From contig OZ023265.1 in assembly GCA_964006375.1 (NCBI GenBank), positions 150,264,769-150,328,768 on the forward strand: DNA of 64,000 bases, given 5' to 3'. Under the pieces are notes generated by a model, which did not search any database, was not told the DNA's origin, and saw only the letters and a list, made by a program, of their open reading frames with translations. A program made the position numbers and the translations under genes. Below are positions 1 through 45,451 of the stretch, one piece after another. The first letter of the stretch is position 1, and each line of letters begins with the position of its first letter. The stretch is from Tillus elongatus. Lineage: Eukaryota > Arthropoda > Insecta > Coleoptera > Cleridae.

Positions 1-119
1 AGGAGGTTTGGTGACGAACCTGAGGAGGAGTAGAGCATGGTTGTTTGCTGCCGGGGTTGGCAAAAAGCTGATGTAGTCTACTTGCCTGGCGCTAGCCTCT
101 CCATCATTGCTACTACTAC

Positions 120-745
120 TCTTTCAAAAGATACCATTTTCATTGCAAAATGTTTGGTCAAACTCCCAAGTACGTAGTTTGTCTGATTTGAACGGTTTTT
201 CGGATTGGCAACATTATCATTAACTTTGAAAAGACATGAAACGAGCGATTTTCACAATGAAAATGTGAAATCATCGGTGCAGATAAATAATCTGCTCAAA
301 ACTAAGACTAACTTCAGATGGAACTGAGACTATTAGAGTAAGAAAAAAAGCATTGGTGTGGATGTATCAGAAAAAATTATTGCCATTATAAAGTGGTTAT
401 CACGTCAATGTCCTGCTTTTTGATGTTCATCGAAAAAAAAATGTAAGCATGATAATGGAAAATTTCTAAAAGCAATAGACATGATAGCTTCTTTTTATTC
501 AGTTATGCAGGAACATATTCGCAGAAATGAATTGTAAGCTGATTCTATTTAGGAGATCAAAATCAAAATAAAATTACTGAATTACTCGGCACAGCAATAA
601 AAATTATATATTTTGGATGACAAAGTTAGAGAATCCAAATCTTTTTCCGTCATATTAGACTGCACACCGGATGCAAGTCATAGGAAACAAATAACAATAA
701 TACTTAGACATGTTTATCTAAGCAATACAAACCGTTACAATATCA
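120..745 (+). pseudogene. Decayed hAT transposase remnant (ZMYM1/DUF4371 type)
   Basis: Conceptual translation in shifting frames gives pieces typical of the ZMYM1-like hAT transposases: a GFSDW piece at about 200-215, a segment reading GNFLKAIDMIASFYSVMQEH near 455-520, and KVRESKSFSVILDCTPDASH near 620-680, followed by a QITIILRHV-like strand. In intact relatives this order is a zinc-finger region, the helical spacer, then the first catalytic aspartate (ILD). The frame is broken by several indels and stops and nothing C-terminal is left, so it is not functional. It sits in what should be the last intron of the gene ending at 1276. Family assignment rests on motif recognition only. Confidence 0.62.
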
Positions 746-1083
746 CATATAACCAAACACTAATTCCCACTTAGAAGCCCAGTCGGGGAAAACAAAATAC
801 AGAGGGCGGCATTGTTAGTATTGCATGCTGTCGCTGAAGCTGCCAGCGGCGGCCCTGAGTGAAGCCATTGGAATATGCTGGAAACATAACGTGATAATAT
901 TTGAGAGCCAGTCAATAGGAAGGTACAATAAGGATAGGCCTAGGCTGAGATTGGTGGGTTGCTTAAATAAAACATCATGACAAACTAGAAATCGTTCACT
1001 AGAAAACAGTTGCCAGGGATTGTGGCTCTTAAAAACGTTGTATTGTAGTCACCTAATTTTAAATATAATCATTCTTATTTCAG

Positions 1084-1276
1084 ATTGCTGGTTGCAATGT
1101 TCCCCCAAGCAAAGATATTAGTCGACAACATAAAGAAGAATATGTTGTGCTGGGAAACTTCGAAAAAGATATTTGAGAAGTTTACATTAGAAGGGAAGAT
1201 ATCTTTAGAAGCTCTGACAAGTGTTAGTTTGGAAGAGGAGGTGTTACAGATCGTTGATGAAATCCTGCAAGCCTAA
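1084..1276 (+). CDS. C-terminal exon of an unrecognised gene
   Basis: An open frame follows a good 3' splice site (pyrimidine-rich tract then TTATTTCAG ending at 1083) and ends at TAA 1274-1276. It encodes about 63 residues, charged and helical in look, ending EEEVLQIVDEILQA, with no motif I recognise. Poly(A) signals AATAAA follow near 1366 and 1380, as expected for a 3' end. The first base of the exon completes a split codon, so the upstream exon lies to the left, beyond the hAT remnant, probably outside the window. Product unknown. Confidence 0.55.
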
Positions 1277-2030
1277 CAACCCAAGAAGTTACTGTATATT
1301 GTTTTATTTAGCTTTAAGTAAAATCACAACATTAAAAGACGAGTCGCAATAATTTTATGCAACAATAATAAAATATTTTCAATAAATCTTTTTTAATATG
1401 TCTATATTATATGTTTAGATAGGTGTTATTTATTTATTTATTGATAAAAAGTTTATTGTAAGTTTGGAAAAATAAACATATCAGTTAAGTTTTTTTTTTA
1501 TTAGCCATACTTTTATTTTTTAAGATGATTTGTAAGCTTTATCCTCATTGATGAGAGAAAATAGATAGAGATTTACTGTCATCAAATAAGTTACATGGCT
1601 CATCATATTATAAGTACCCGAACTCTGCAGTTCTTTGGATTGCTTTACGATTTTAATGTCCATAATATATTACACTCGACTTTTTAGCTTGGCTTACATT
1701 TTTATGACAACAGGCATATGCGTTAACAACTGTTTGCATCACTTTTTAAATTCTACTGATCTTTATTGTTTTAAATTTAAAATGTGCAAAATATGGTGTT
1801 TTAGATACATTGTGCAGTATTTATGAAAATTCGCTGCGGGGTAAACACCGCTCTAACTATTCGCTTAAGGTGTTTACAAAATTATAATAATATTTATTTT
1901 GCCAAATTGTACATTATGCTTATGGCACGTCATAATATAAATAAAATAAGTCATGATGATGGAACAAAATGTAAAAACACACAAGCTGCCCAAAACAACA
2001 AAATAAGTTCGACAAACAACATAAATCATG
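1277..2030. other. 3' flank, AT-rich, no gene seen
   Basis: Contains the likely 3' UTR and poly(A) signals of the preceding exon, then AT-rich sequence without a coding signal. Short open frames here have stop-poor AT-rich composition rather than protein character. Confidence 0.5.
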
Positions 2031-2339
2031 TCAAAATTTCCACTTAAGGAAGGTCTGCACTTCATAGTAGGCCTTTTCTATAAGATGTTTCTTCACAGTG
2101 TGCTTAAATTCGGAAGACGGCAGCTCTCTGGCAGTACTTGGCAGATGATTATACATCTTTATGATCTTCTGCATGTTCTTCTACACTTTAGACATATGTG
2201 TCCTGGGTGAAATAACAGGGTGATTTAGCAACCCACGTGTTTCGTGACCATGTGAGAGTTCATGTCTCTGCAGAATTTCCCCATAATGGTTGTGAGCAAA
2301 GCACACACACTCGTATATATAAAGACAAGGAAGGGTAAG

Positions 2340-2546
2340 CGGTAAAGGTAAGATGCTTACTGGCAATTAGGCCATTGCTGACCCTTTTTGCTCATCTAAA
2401 CTAACCTACCCTCCACCTTGAGCTCGATCTCAACGACGACAGTGATTTGAAAAATCATCCGCCGCCGGTGAGTCTCGAACCGTCGTCCCCTGAGTCGGTA
2501 TTGGAAAGTCTGAATCGACTTTCCCGCACGGCCACGAAGGCGCTTC
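2340..2546 (-). mobile_element. tRNA-derived SINE inserted in the LINE
   Basis: Flanked by perfect 12-bp target duplications AGGAAGGGTAAG (2328-2339 and 2547-2558). On the - strand the head looks like a Ser/Leu-type tRNA: a box A-like GTGGCCGTGCGGG near 2526-2538 and a box B-like GGTTCGAGACT near 2472-2482. The body after box B is unrelated to tRNA and ends without a long poly(A). Length 207 bp. Mobilised in trans by a LINE, as usual for SINEs. Confidence 0.8.
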
Positions 2547-3260
2547 AGGAAGGGTAAGTATGCCATAATTTTTAAAGATTTCAACACAGCTATCTCTTTT
2601 CTTCAAGTTGGAAACTGCTCGTATACACCTTTTCTGAAGTGTAAATATTCTTGATGCTTCAGCGAAGTTGCCCCAAAACATGACTCCATACCTAATGCGA
2701 GACTGGACAAGTGCATGATTGGCCATAAGTGCTTTCGCCCGGCTCACTACACCAGTCACTGTACCCAAGCAAATGCAAACGATGCAATGAAACCAGTCAC
2801 ACAACTCGCATGGGACTTCCAATTTAGAAGAGAGTCTATCCAGTAGAGATGGGCATAATTGTTACATTTATGCAACGTTACAGACCGTTCCATTACAAAT
2901 AAGTAACGTTCCAAAATAACGTTATTTTGGAACGCTACTGAATAATGAGATATCTAAATTAATAATCACAAAATCGTTATATCAATTGATTGAATTTATA
3001 TATCATACATTTTATTTAACTTGACCTAGCAATGGTATTATGATGTTACTTATTTACATTAACTAACACAAGAACAGGGTGACAAAAAAAAATATATTTC
3101 TAAATGTAAACCGAGACATGTGAATATATAGGTATATAAGCTTATCTTTCTAATACGTAAATATTTTATATTATTATTTTATTTATATGTAATGAAATTT
3201 TCTTTTGTTATTATGTCTCTTCAATATAACTTAATATTGTTATGTAATAATGACGTACAT

Positions 3261-4854
3261 TAGATTAGATTTTATTGTGAGTGGGCTATTCCAGTCCCTC
3301 CAACGCGACCTTAGGTCTATTGTGGCTCACGTCCAATTTAGATTTCACTCATCAATACCAGCTCCTTGAGGGAGTCGATCTTTTCTTGAGGGTGAAAGTT
3401 TGTTTGGCAGGTGTACTGCCATCTGAGTGAAGTCGCTTGCCCGCTTCGAAGCTCAAAGAGAGATAACCTCTCTCTGAGTTCGTCTGGACCCGACCGCCAT
3501 CAGTGTTTGCCTCGAGGCGGTATCATGAAGTCCCGTTCTCGAGCAGCATCCAATCTCCAGTTTTAATCCACCCCTAGAGATCTCAGCTCCCCTCAGGCTT
3601 GTCTAAACCTGACACCTAACAGTGTTAGACTCAAGGCAACATCTCACTGTGTCCCGCTCCCGAGCATCACCACAGCGAGGCCGTCCGTCCGTTTCGTAGC
3701 ACACAGTATGGGCTCCAAACTCCGGGTGTCTACCACTCATCAGAGATTAGAGTCCCCGGGACGTCTGGACAGACGACACACGCCAGGGCTCAATCCAGGG
3801 TGGTATCATCTGGAACCCCGCTCCCGAGTAACAACCAAGCGAGGCCAATTGTCAGTCTCTGAGGCCACAGTGGTGGCGCCAAACTCCGGGTGCATATCAC
3901 TCCCTAGAGATGTCTGCCTCTCCTGCACCAGACCCCCGCCAGTGTTTCATTGACTCGAAGCGGTATCATGAAGTGCCGCCCTCGAGCAGCATCCAGACGG
4001 GGTCGTTAGCCTGTATCGATGCTCACAGAGTAGGCCCAAGTCTCCAGGTGTAATCCACCCCTAGAGACCCCTGCCACCTCCGGGTTCGTCCAGGTCCAAC
4101 ACCTGCCAGCGTTAGCTTAAATTTCACACAACAAATCGAGCTTCCGACAGGAGACGACACCTGCGAAGTGAAACTTTGTTTGACAGATGTACTGCCATCT
4201 GAGCGAAGTCGCTTGCCCGTCTCAAAGCTCAAAGAGAGATAACCTCTCTCCAAGTTCGTCTGGACCAGACATCCGTCAGTGTTTGACTCGGTGCAGTATC
4301 ATGAAGTCCTGCATCCAAGTGAGGTCGTTTGTCCGTTTCGAAGCTCACAGAAGAGGCCTCAACCCTCAGTTTTATTCCACCACTAAAGGTCTCACCTCTT
4401 CTCCGGGTTCGTCTAGACCCGACACCCACCAGTGCTAGACTCAAGGCGACATCCCATCGAGCCCCGCTCCCGAGCATCGCACAAGCGAGGCCGTCCGTCC
4501 GTTCCGAAGCACACAGTGGGGGCCCCAAACTCCGGGTGTTTACCACTCATCAGAGTTGTCAACCCCCTCCGGGTCGTCTAGACACACGACACCCGCCAGC
4601 ACTCAACCCAAGGCGCACCCATCCGGAACCCCGCTCCCGAGTAACAACCAAGCGTGGACAACCATCAATTTCTAAGTCCAGAATGGAGGCCTCAAAATCC
4701 GAGTGTACATCACTCCCCAGGGATATCCGCCTCCCTCCAGGCCCAAATGGACAAGACCCCCGCCAGTGTTTGATTCCAATTAGTCGCCTTTTACGACAGG
4801 CAGGAGTTACCTTGGGCCTATTCTTTTAGTTAGTCCCCGGACCCACAGGGGACA
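3261..4854 (-). mobile_element. GC-rich retroposon with internal tandem repeats, inside the hAT element
   Basis: Flanked by 12-bp duplications AATGACGTACAT (3249-3260 and 4855-4866), a size typical of LINE-machinery insertion. On the - strand it starts near TGTCCCCTGTGGGTCCGGGG, passes a short GTCGTAAAAGGCGACT palindrome, and ends in an AATAAAATCTAATCTA-type tail at 3261. The base composition is far more GC-rich than the flanking hAT sequence. Open frames in it are low-complexity products of the repeats, not a recognised protein. Which LINE it derives from is not clear. Confidence 0.62.
3407..4760. repeat. Higher-order tandem repeat array
   Basis: A segment starting TTTGTTTGGCAGGTGTACTG at 3407 recurs about 767 bp later near 4174 with small changes. 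Within this are shorter, diverged units of roughly 170-190 bp sharing phrases such as GTTCGTCTGGACCCGAC, CAGTGTTTGACTCGAGGC, CCCGCTCCCGAGCA, GCGAGGCCGTCCGTCCGTT and CCAAACTCCGGGTG. This is a nested (unit within unit) array. Confidence 0.75.
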
Positions 4855-4875
4855 AATGACGTACATACATAATGG

Positions 4876-5289
4876 GTAATATGTATTAATTTGGCAAATC
4901 GTTAATTTCTTTCTGGTTTCGTTCCTGTAACCAATAACAGTACGGTAGCGATACTACACTACTTACTACACAATGAGAGCAACAAAGAACGTGTTATTTT
5001 GTGAAATGCGAACGAGTTATAAAGTTGCGGTAAAATAACGTAAGGTTAATAACGACACATCTCTAGGGTATAATATATAATAATTTGGCAATTTGTTAAT
5101 TTCTTTCTGGTTTCGTTCCTGTAACCAAGACCAGCACCATAACAATACTATATACTATACTTATACTACTTACTTACTATGCAACGAGAGCAACAAGGAA
5201 CATGTTATTTTTTGAAATGAGAATGAGTTATAACGTTGTGGCAAAATAACGTTATAAAATAGCGTTACGTTAATAACGACACATCTCTA
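4876..5289. repeat. Tandem duplication of the hAT right end
   Basis: Two successive copies of about 200 bp each end in TTAATAACGACACATCTCTA (first at about 5067, second at 5289). Both contain TTAATTTCTTTCTGGTTTCG followed by TTCCTGTAACCAA and then an AACGAGTTATAA-type stretch. The element therefore has a duplicated terminal inverted repeat region. Confidence 0.75.
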
Positions 5290-5420
5290 CTATCCAGATA
5301 CCCAGAAATTTGGTTTTTTGACTTGACGTAATCTCTGTGTCTTTGTAATTTATTTTAAGTGGTGCACTCAGGGACTATAAGTTGCTTTAATAATATCTGG
5401 CAGCGTAAAATGTGTCGTCG

Positions 5421-8400
5421 AAATATCTCTTTATAACGAAAGGAATATTTCCTAAATAATAATTTGTGTCTCAAACAAATACACAGTTAAATAAGGATGA
5501 TTTGTAACATATTTCGTCATTAAAGTACCGACGAAGAAAGTCTGTTATAGAACTTTCATTACTAATGATTAAACAACAGCGGTAGCCGCCGTCGAGAAGA
5601 TGGGCTATATGTGCGCTCACGCTACAAACACAAGAGAGTCACCAATGAAGCAGTCAGTCGATCAGCATTCTGCAAGAGCAGACAGCGTCAGTTGGCCAGT
5701 GAGTCTGCTGGAGAGAACAACGTGAGACAGCTAGTGCCAGCTTGAGCGATATGTGCTGTCACGAAGTGACGTAATTGCCATTAGAAATCTAATTAGTTAA
5801 CGGGGAAATAGATCCGTACCATCTGTATTTAATTTAAATTATTTTTGTTATTAAAACATTCAATAAAGTATAATTTCAAGAAAACGTCGCGAGATCGGGG
5901 GAAGGGTAAGGAGTATAGCGGGTTGAGGTCGCCCAGGCGGGTCCTGCGGTATGCGAAGCGAGGAGAGCAGGGACGGATGGGCTGATCCACTGCATACCTA
6001 CGCGCACCTCGTAGCGCATAGATTGAGAACCGTGCGAGAGCCAGGAGATCGACTGTAACGCGCTCGACAAGTTAGTTCTTTTTCAGCAGTCGCAGGGGCC
6101 GTCACGGAGAGTAACCAGCCACCGTCCGCGTCTTGATTCTTGGTGTTTGGTTGTATTGTGTATTTCAGTAGCGAATCCAGCAGGCCGGCCGTGGGAGTTT
6201 AGTTCTCTTTCAGCGAGCGCAGAGCCAGGTCACAGAGAGGAAGCAGCCACCGTCCGCGTCTTGATTCTTGGTGTTGGGTTTTATTCTGTATTTCAGGCCG
6301 GCCGTGGGAGAGTACGCCGCGATTCGTTAGGTGCACCAGCTTAGTAGAGTTAGCAGCTGTGGCAAGTGGAGAACGCCGTCTTCAGCAGGCCGCTCATTTT
6401 CGCTTCGTTTGGGTAGGTCGCTGTCTCTATAGCTGTACAGTGGAAGGCCTGTATGAAAGGGGTTTTCCACGGATCGACGACTCTCTCTGGCGGCGAACAC
6501 CTAGGCGCGCTTGGTGGCCTTCGCCAGAGGTGACGTTAAAAGTCCAGGTGTGGAAAAGATATTGAATGTTGTTGTGTTTGTTAGTGGTTTTATTTCAGAG
6601 AGACGGCCGCAAAGGAGCTTCGGATAAATAGGTCCATCGTTCGCTTCTGTCTGTATCCGCGGAGCGACCTGGGGGAGCCGGGGCTCGCGTTCCTAGGCTG
6701 GAGTCTTCCCGAGAGCGCGAGAGCATTAGCAAAGCGGCCGACTGCACGTTGATTTGAACCCGGGGGGCGATCTAGCCACGGTCAAATCATCCCAAAGCGG
6801 TCTCCCGTGGCGCAGCTCTCGTGCTCCTGGATCTGGACGACAGCAGGGATATTTCGGGCTGCAGTAGGTCTCCACCATTCCTGGCGATCGAAACAGTCTG
6901 GCGATACCCGGTATCCCGACCGTCCTGAAGGCACCGTCTGGAGGCTGTGTTTTCTTTTAACTTGATAGTGAAGACTTCCTTTATTTTGTCGAGGGGAAAT
7001 TTCCATCTCCCTAGGGAGACACTTCCTCCGGTCGTAGAGAGTCTGTATGACTGCAACGCATGCTTGAGGGTCCGAAATTAATTAAGTGATAGTAGAAAGT
7101 AGAACAAGCCGTTAGCTGATCTTGATATTGCACCTAGAGTTGGCTTTTTCACATATTGCATGCCTGCTTAAACCGACCACCTGTCCGTTGCCTTGCTTTG
7201 GCGATCCTGGGACGCTTCTGCCCGCTTACAAGCCGCGAGTTTACTACCCCTATTCGTGATACCGTCCGTATAACTCGCGAATATTTCAGTTTCTGCCTCT
7301 GGTCTCTAATAAATTGATTTGTTGTCAATTAAGTTAGTTTAAACGTGGGGTATACCGGGAGAATCTCTTGTGTAAATATTTCTTTGTATATATTTTGTAA
7401 ATATTTCCCCACCAATACTTTTGTAAATAGATTATTTGTTTTACACGGTATTTCATTTAAAGCGTCCCAACCAATCCACCCCAACGTAATACGTAACATC
7501 CTGATCTCTAATACATAGGCCATAATTAAGGAGTCCCGAGGGACTTCGCCTGAGGACTTAGGTGAACCCTGTCTCCACTGAAGTTTACCCCGGGTCCGTG
7601 TAACTGTAAATAGCAACCGAGGACAGATATATAGTCCTGAGGGAGCGCAGCGTCTTCCTTTAAACCCACGCTGCTGGCGCCTGAGCAAATCCCGTAAAAA
7701 GCCGTACTGATAAGGTTATCCCGTGGGAACCTCCCCATATCAGGGAAAGATAACCTTATCCCGATTTGACCCGTCACAGTGCTTATAATTCTAAGCTGCA
7801 CTGTTTCAAATACCGTGATAAGTAAAGTAATTATTTTGCTTGAGTAATGTCGCTGTCTAAGAAATAAATTTGTGACTGTGATTCGTTTTGAAACAAACCC
7901 CATCTTAAACGAGGGACATTTTAGGCTTTGGATTCTTTTTGGATGTTTTAGGACATTTTTGGCTCATAATTTCTAGGCTATTGGCTATGAATGATTAGTT
8001 TTTGGTATTGAGTCTTAAGTTAAAAGTATAACTTCTGGATGTTTCGAGTTTAGTTACAAATAAGTGAAAACTCTTGGATTGTGGAGTTTTAAGCTTGAAC
8101 TTGTAAGAATTTGGTTCTTAATGATTGGGTTTGGAATCCTGGTCTTGAAAGGCATATTTACTGGTAACAAACAGCTGTGAAACACTTGGGTCTACACTTT
8201 TTGAACTGAATTAGTTCCATAATATTATTTTCACCCTGTCAAATTATTTTGGCAAACTGATCAATCAAAGGCCAGTTAAAGACAACTCACTTTAATTTTT
8301 TTTGCAGTGACATTGCTAAAATAAAGTGTAAATTACAAAAAAAATACAATTATTTGAAGATATTCTTGCTTAAAGTATAATGTAGTCTTAAAATTCGAAA

Positions 8401-9240
8401 TAAATGAATTTGCTGTAATTTCTGTAACTAAAATAGTTTTCAAGTTATTATTAACTATCTTAGAAGTGCTGCGCATAGTAATTTAAGTATCACTGACATT
8501 TTTAACGATCCATTTTTTAGCCTGAGTAACGGTTTTATTTATTTCTCTTCCGTTTAAAATTGAATAATAAGCTATAAATATAAAACAGGGAGCATTAGGC
8601 TCGAATTTATAGCTGCAGCAGTGCATGCGACTAGTTCTTACTAGATAACCTGTCTGGCCAGATTATATATTTAAAAAAATTTCAGTATAAGAGTTATTTT
8701 AGAGCTCGATCGATAATTATAATAACTGATTTATTGTCGATATTGACAATTTGACATTTCCATCCTATGTTATGTTTTAAACCACTTAATAAAAACTATT
8801 GTTGTGTTCTCTGCCGGTTGGAACCTAAACAAACAAAAAGTATTAAGCCTCACATTAGTGTATTAAACAAAACATATTATGTAATGAGAAAAAAAATAAG
8901 AAACATTTAAAGCGAGCATCGGGAAAAACAATTATTAGCTATCGGTTTCAAACAGAATAAAAATCCAAGATCAAAAGCTGCCCTACTAGTGCACGAAACA
9001 AAATAATTTAATTTTCGAGGTTTAACAAAGTATTGATGATATAGCGATGGCTATCGTAGATAACAATATTGCAATTAATTTATAAACTCTGTTTTAAACT
9101 AAAATAAAACTGATTCTTTAGGATATCCTATCTTATCTACAATTCATAAAAATTCTTATCGCATTTCACACCAAACTAAGTACATTAAAATTTACAAATT
9201 ATGAAATATTTACGAATACTTCCTTCCATCCACCTTTCTC
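5421..9240. other. Long stretch without recognisable gene; GC-rich part 5580-7800
   Basis: Between 5580 and 7800 the sequence is clearly richer in G+C than its surroundings, holds several TTTCAG acceptor-like sites (6160-6170, 6290-6296, 6592-6598) and an AATAAAG-type signal at 5862, and has only short open frames. It could be an LTR or other retroelement part (for instance on the - strand a TGTGACGGG start near 7783) or an untranslated host sequence; I cannot decide. From 7900 to 9240 it is plain AT-rich sequence. Confidence 0.35.
6071..6313 (+). repeat. Two-copy tandem repeat, about 120 bp unit
   Basis: Both copies start GTTAGTTCT/TTTAGTTCT + CTTTCAGC, share ACCGTCCGCGTCTTGATTCT, then a T-rich stretch and TATTTCAG, and end GGCCGGCCGTGGGAG. 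The second copy lacks TAGCGAATCCAGCA after TTTCAG. Each copy carries the same acceptor-like TTTCAG. Confidence 0.75.
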
Positions 9241-11460
<2,220 letters not shown>

Positions 11461-11469
11461 CAAAAAGAA

Positions 11470-11990
11470 AAGATGATAATAATAATAATGAAGTTTATTT
11501 AGCAAAAATGCTACCAATTTACACAAAATGATGCGTATATACAACTGACTACTTAAACACTATTTACTAACTAACTTAAATCAAGTCTAATATGTATAGA
11601 CACTAACTTACTTATATACAATGTATGTAACTTTTTTAACTAAATATTATTTTAGCAACCTATGAATTAATCTTAATTTAGATAATACAGTTTTTAAGCC
11701 TATTTTTTTTTTAAATTTACAGATTTCAATTTACTATCTAATTTATTTTGTGCTATAAGTGCTTTGAAAAAAATTGAGTTTTGTGCTGCTTTAGAATTTT
11801 TGTGTTTCAAAACAAGGTCCTCGGAATGCCTAGTACAGTATTGATGCGTGTCACTAAATTTAGTTAACATATCTGCTAAATAATCCGGCATTAATCCCAG
11901 TTTAATCTTGTTGATAAAAATCAAAGCATTCATCTCCACCATATTCTCCACGCTGACACCCTCTTGAATAATGTGAAATTTCGCGCGGTT
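11470..11990 (-). pseudogene. 3' end of a LINE (CR1/L2-like)
   Basis: On the - strand an 83-residue open frame (11951-11700) containing LIFINKIKLGLMPDYLADML and AAQNSIFFKAL resembles the C-terminal tail after the reverse transcriptase thumb in non-LTR retrotransposons. It is followed by an AT-rich 3' UTR ending in ATTATTATTATTATC near 11470, a typical short tandem 3' terminus. Everything upstream of the tail is missing. Confidence 0.5.
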
Positions 11991-12148
11991 TAAACCTAAC
12001 CTCTTTTAATTCCTATTGGCTTCACCAATAAATGTATTACATTCATTTTCACTTTCCATAATGCATAACACAACGCCGTCTTACCACACCATAATACATA
12101 ATTTTTTATGCAGTGATCTTATCATGAGGAATTGAAATTGACATTTGA

Positions 12149-12532
12149 GGAGCGTCTCCGGACAGAAACAGTTTGGTCGCATTGATCATGCATACTTCGC
12201 AGAATAATTTAAGTAACGAAATATAAGACCTCCCAAACATGCTGTTTATACACAGTCATCCCAACTGACCTCACCTGACGTCAGTTTCAGTTTGCCTAAT
12301 TAGAGGCTAAACGGGGAAGGAAGATCAACCATGTCATTCATGTGAGCATAATGTACTTTTCCTTCCTCTTGCTTTTGATTAGGCAAACTGATGTCAGGGC
12401 AGGTTAGGACGGTCAGTTGGGAGGATTGTGTGTAAACAGCACGTCAGTGATGTCTTTTATTTCCTTACTTAATATATTCTGTGAAGTGCGCACGATCAAT
12501 GCAATTGAGTTTTTACTGTCGAGAGACGCTCC
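12149..12532. repeat. Large imperfect inverted repeat (fold-back), about 160-bp arms
   Basis: Left arm begins GGAGCGTCTCCGGACAG and the right arm ends CTGTCGAGAGACGCTCC. Further matching landmarks in order are GCATTGATCATGC / GCACGATCAATGC, GCTGTTTATACACA / TGTGTAAACAGCA, CCAACTGACC / GGTCAGTTGG and TTTGCCTAATTA / TGATTAGGCAAA. The loop is about 50 bp near 12310-12360. It lies about 500 bp upstream of the inturned start codon. Confidence 0.85.
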
Positions 12533-12559
12533 CGATATTTAACATTTTTTCTTTTTCCG

Positions 12560-13035
12560 TCATTCTCTTTTTCCAATGACATAAAGAGTCATTGTCTTTT
12601 TCTATAAACATAACCTCTGCAACAACATAACAAAATAACAAATTAATGTCAACAACCTTTCAACTTTCAACACAAGTACAACTGTTTGAAATTTTACAAC
12701 AAATAAGTAAATACCAAGAAGGCAAAAAATACAGAGTACCTACCAGATTCAAGATCCCAACAAACAAGAAGCGTCATTAAGTTTTAAGTTGAATAGGAGG
12801 ATAAAGTTTTGTGCAGGGGAAAATACCTTCAATAAATAAATTAGCTAGGTGGCGAAAAAGTGTGCTTTTTAATGTATTTTAACCTAATGTATCTATTACC
12901 ACAGCATTATGCTGTGCTATTACTGGATTCAACAAACCTGCTGTTGTGAAATGCAATTAAAATGTACATGAGTTGATATTGTTTTGTGTGACTGTAATTA
13001 CGAAAGGTGTTAGTTTACATTTTTCTGCACAAATC
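12560..13035 (+). other. Upstream region / 5' UTR of inturned
   Basis: No coding signal. Likely promoter and 5' UTR of inturned, but no TATA box or initiator can be argued with confidence; an upstream non-coding exon is possible. Confidence 0.35.
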
Positions 13036-44933
<31,898 letters not shown>

Positions 44934-45443
44934 AAAACCCAAAATTTATAATTTAAATTTTAAATCTCTGCTACTAGAAAAATAAAAGTGCCTATTTTTT
45001 TCAAACGCTGTAATCAAACTGATTGCTGGCCATTCCCCATCTGTACTTTACAGTGATATCAAGTATTGAGGACCTACAATTTAAAGTTGGTTTCGAGTGT
45101 TGGATTGAACTTGACTAACAACCAGTATTTACTTCACTAGCTTTGAGAAGTGAATTGATTGTAATTTGGATAATATGCTGAAAAGTCCGTGCTGAAATAG
45201 ATATGTGGCCTTCAACCTGCAATCAGGCCTTACACCAGTGCCCAATATACAAGTAAATAAAACATTAAATATGAATATAGAGGGCATGGTAAAACTGTCC
45301 CACACCAAATATCGATATAGAGTTTTCCTCTGGTTTGTGAAGTTGGGTAAGCCTCTACATCTGTGTATAACATTGAATTATTTACAATACCATCTGTATA
45401 TTACTTATAAAATACTTAAATTATATGTAAAGAATACAGTGGT
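44934..45443. other. 3' flank of inturned
   Basis: Likely 3' UTR at first (possible AATAAA at 44981 and 45255), then AT-rich sequence up to the hAT element. No gene seen. Confidence 0.45.
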
Positions 45444-45451
45444 CTTTATAG

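Larger units (their letters stand above)
2844..5289. mobile_element. Non-autonomous hAT element with 8-bp TSD
   Basis: Bounded by identical 8-bp duplications CTATCCAG (2836-2843 and 5290-5297). Termini are inverted: TAGAGATGGG at the left, ACATCTCTA at the right, followed inside by subterminal AACGTTA-type motifs on both sides. The 8-bp duplication and TAGAGATG terminus fit the hAT superfamily. No transposase is present; the interior is AT-rich and includes a later retroposon insertion (3261-4854) and a tandem copy of its own right end. Confidence 0.8.
2030..5420 (-). pseudogene. L2/CR1-like LINE reverse transcriptase 3' part, split by two insertions
   Basis: Read on the - strand, three blocks are consecutive pieces of one LINE ORF2 C-terminal region. 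Block 1 (5298 to about 5420) encodes a segment containing SSQKTKFLGIWIDS. Block 2 (2559-2843) continues LLNWKSH and holds HALVQSRIRYGVMFWG and FKNYGILTLP. Block 3 (2030-2339) continues LYIYECVCF, then a HGHETRG segment and a weak tail with EFKHTVKKHLIEKAYY-like residues in a shifted frame. The gaps are exactly a hAT element (2844-5289) and a SINE (2340-2546). Removing each insertion plus one target duplication makes the reading frame run on, which is strong evidence of the order of events. The palm with the catalytic aspartates is absent, so this is a 5'-truncated dead copy. Confidence 0.75.

Noticed and set aside
3708..4829. Overlapping open frames of 76-166 codons on both strands
   Set aside because: They arise from the GC-rich tandem array; the repeats lack stops in several frames at once and no domain is visible.
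5580..7930. LTR retrotransposon or solo LTR
   Set aside because: Some LTR-like signs (AATAAAG, TGTGACGGG on the - strand) but no pair of direct repeats, primer site or gag/pol frame could be shown; left as unassigned.
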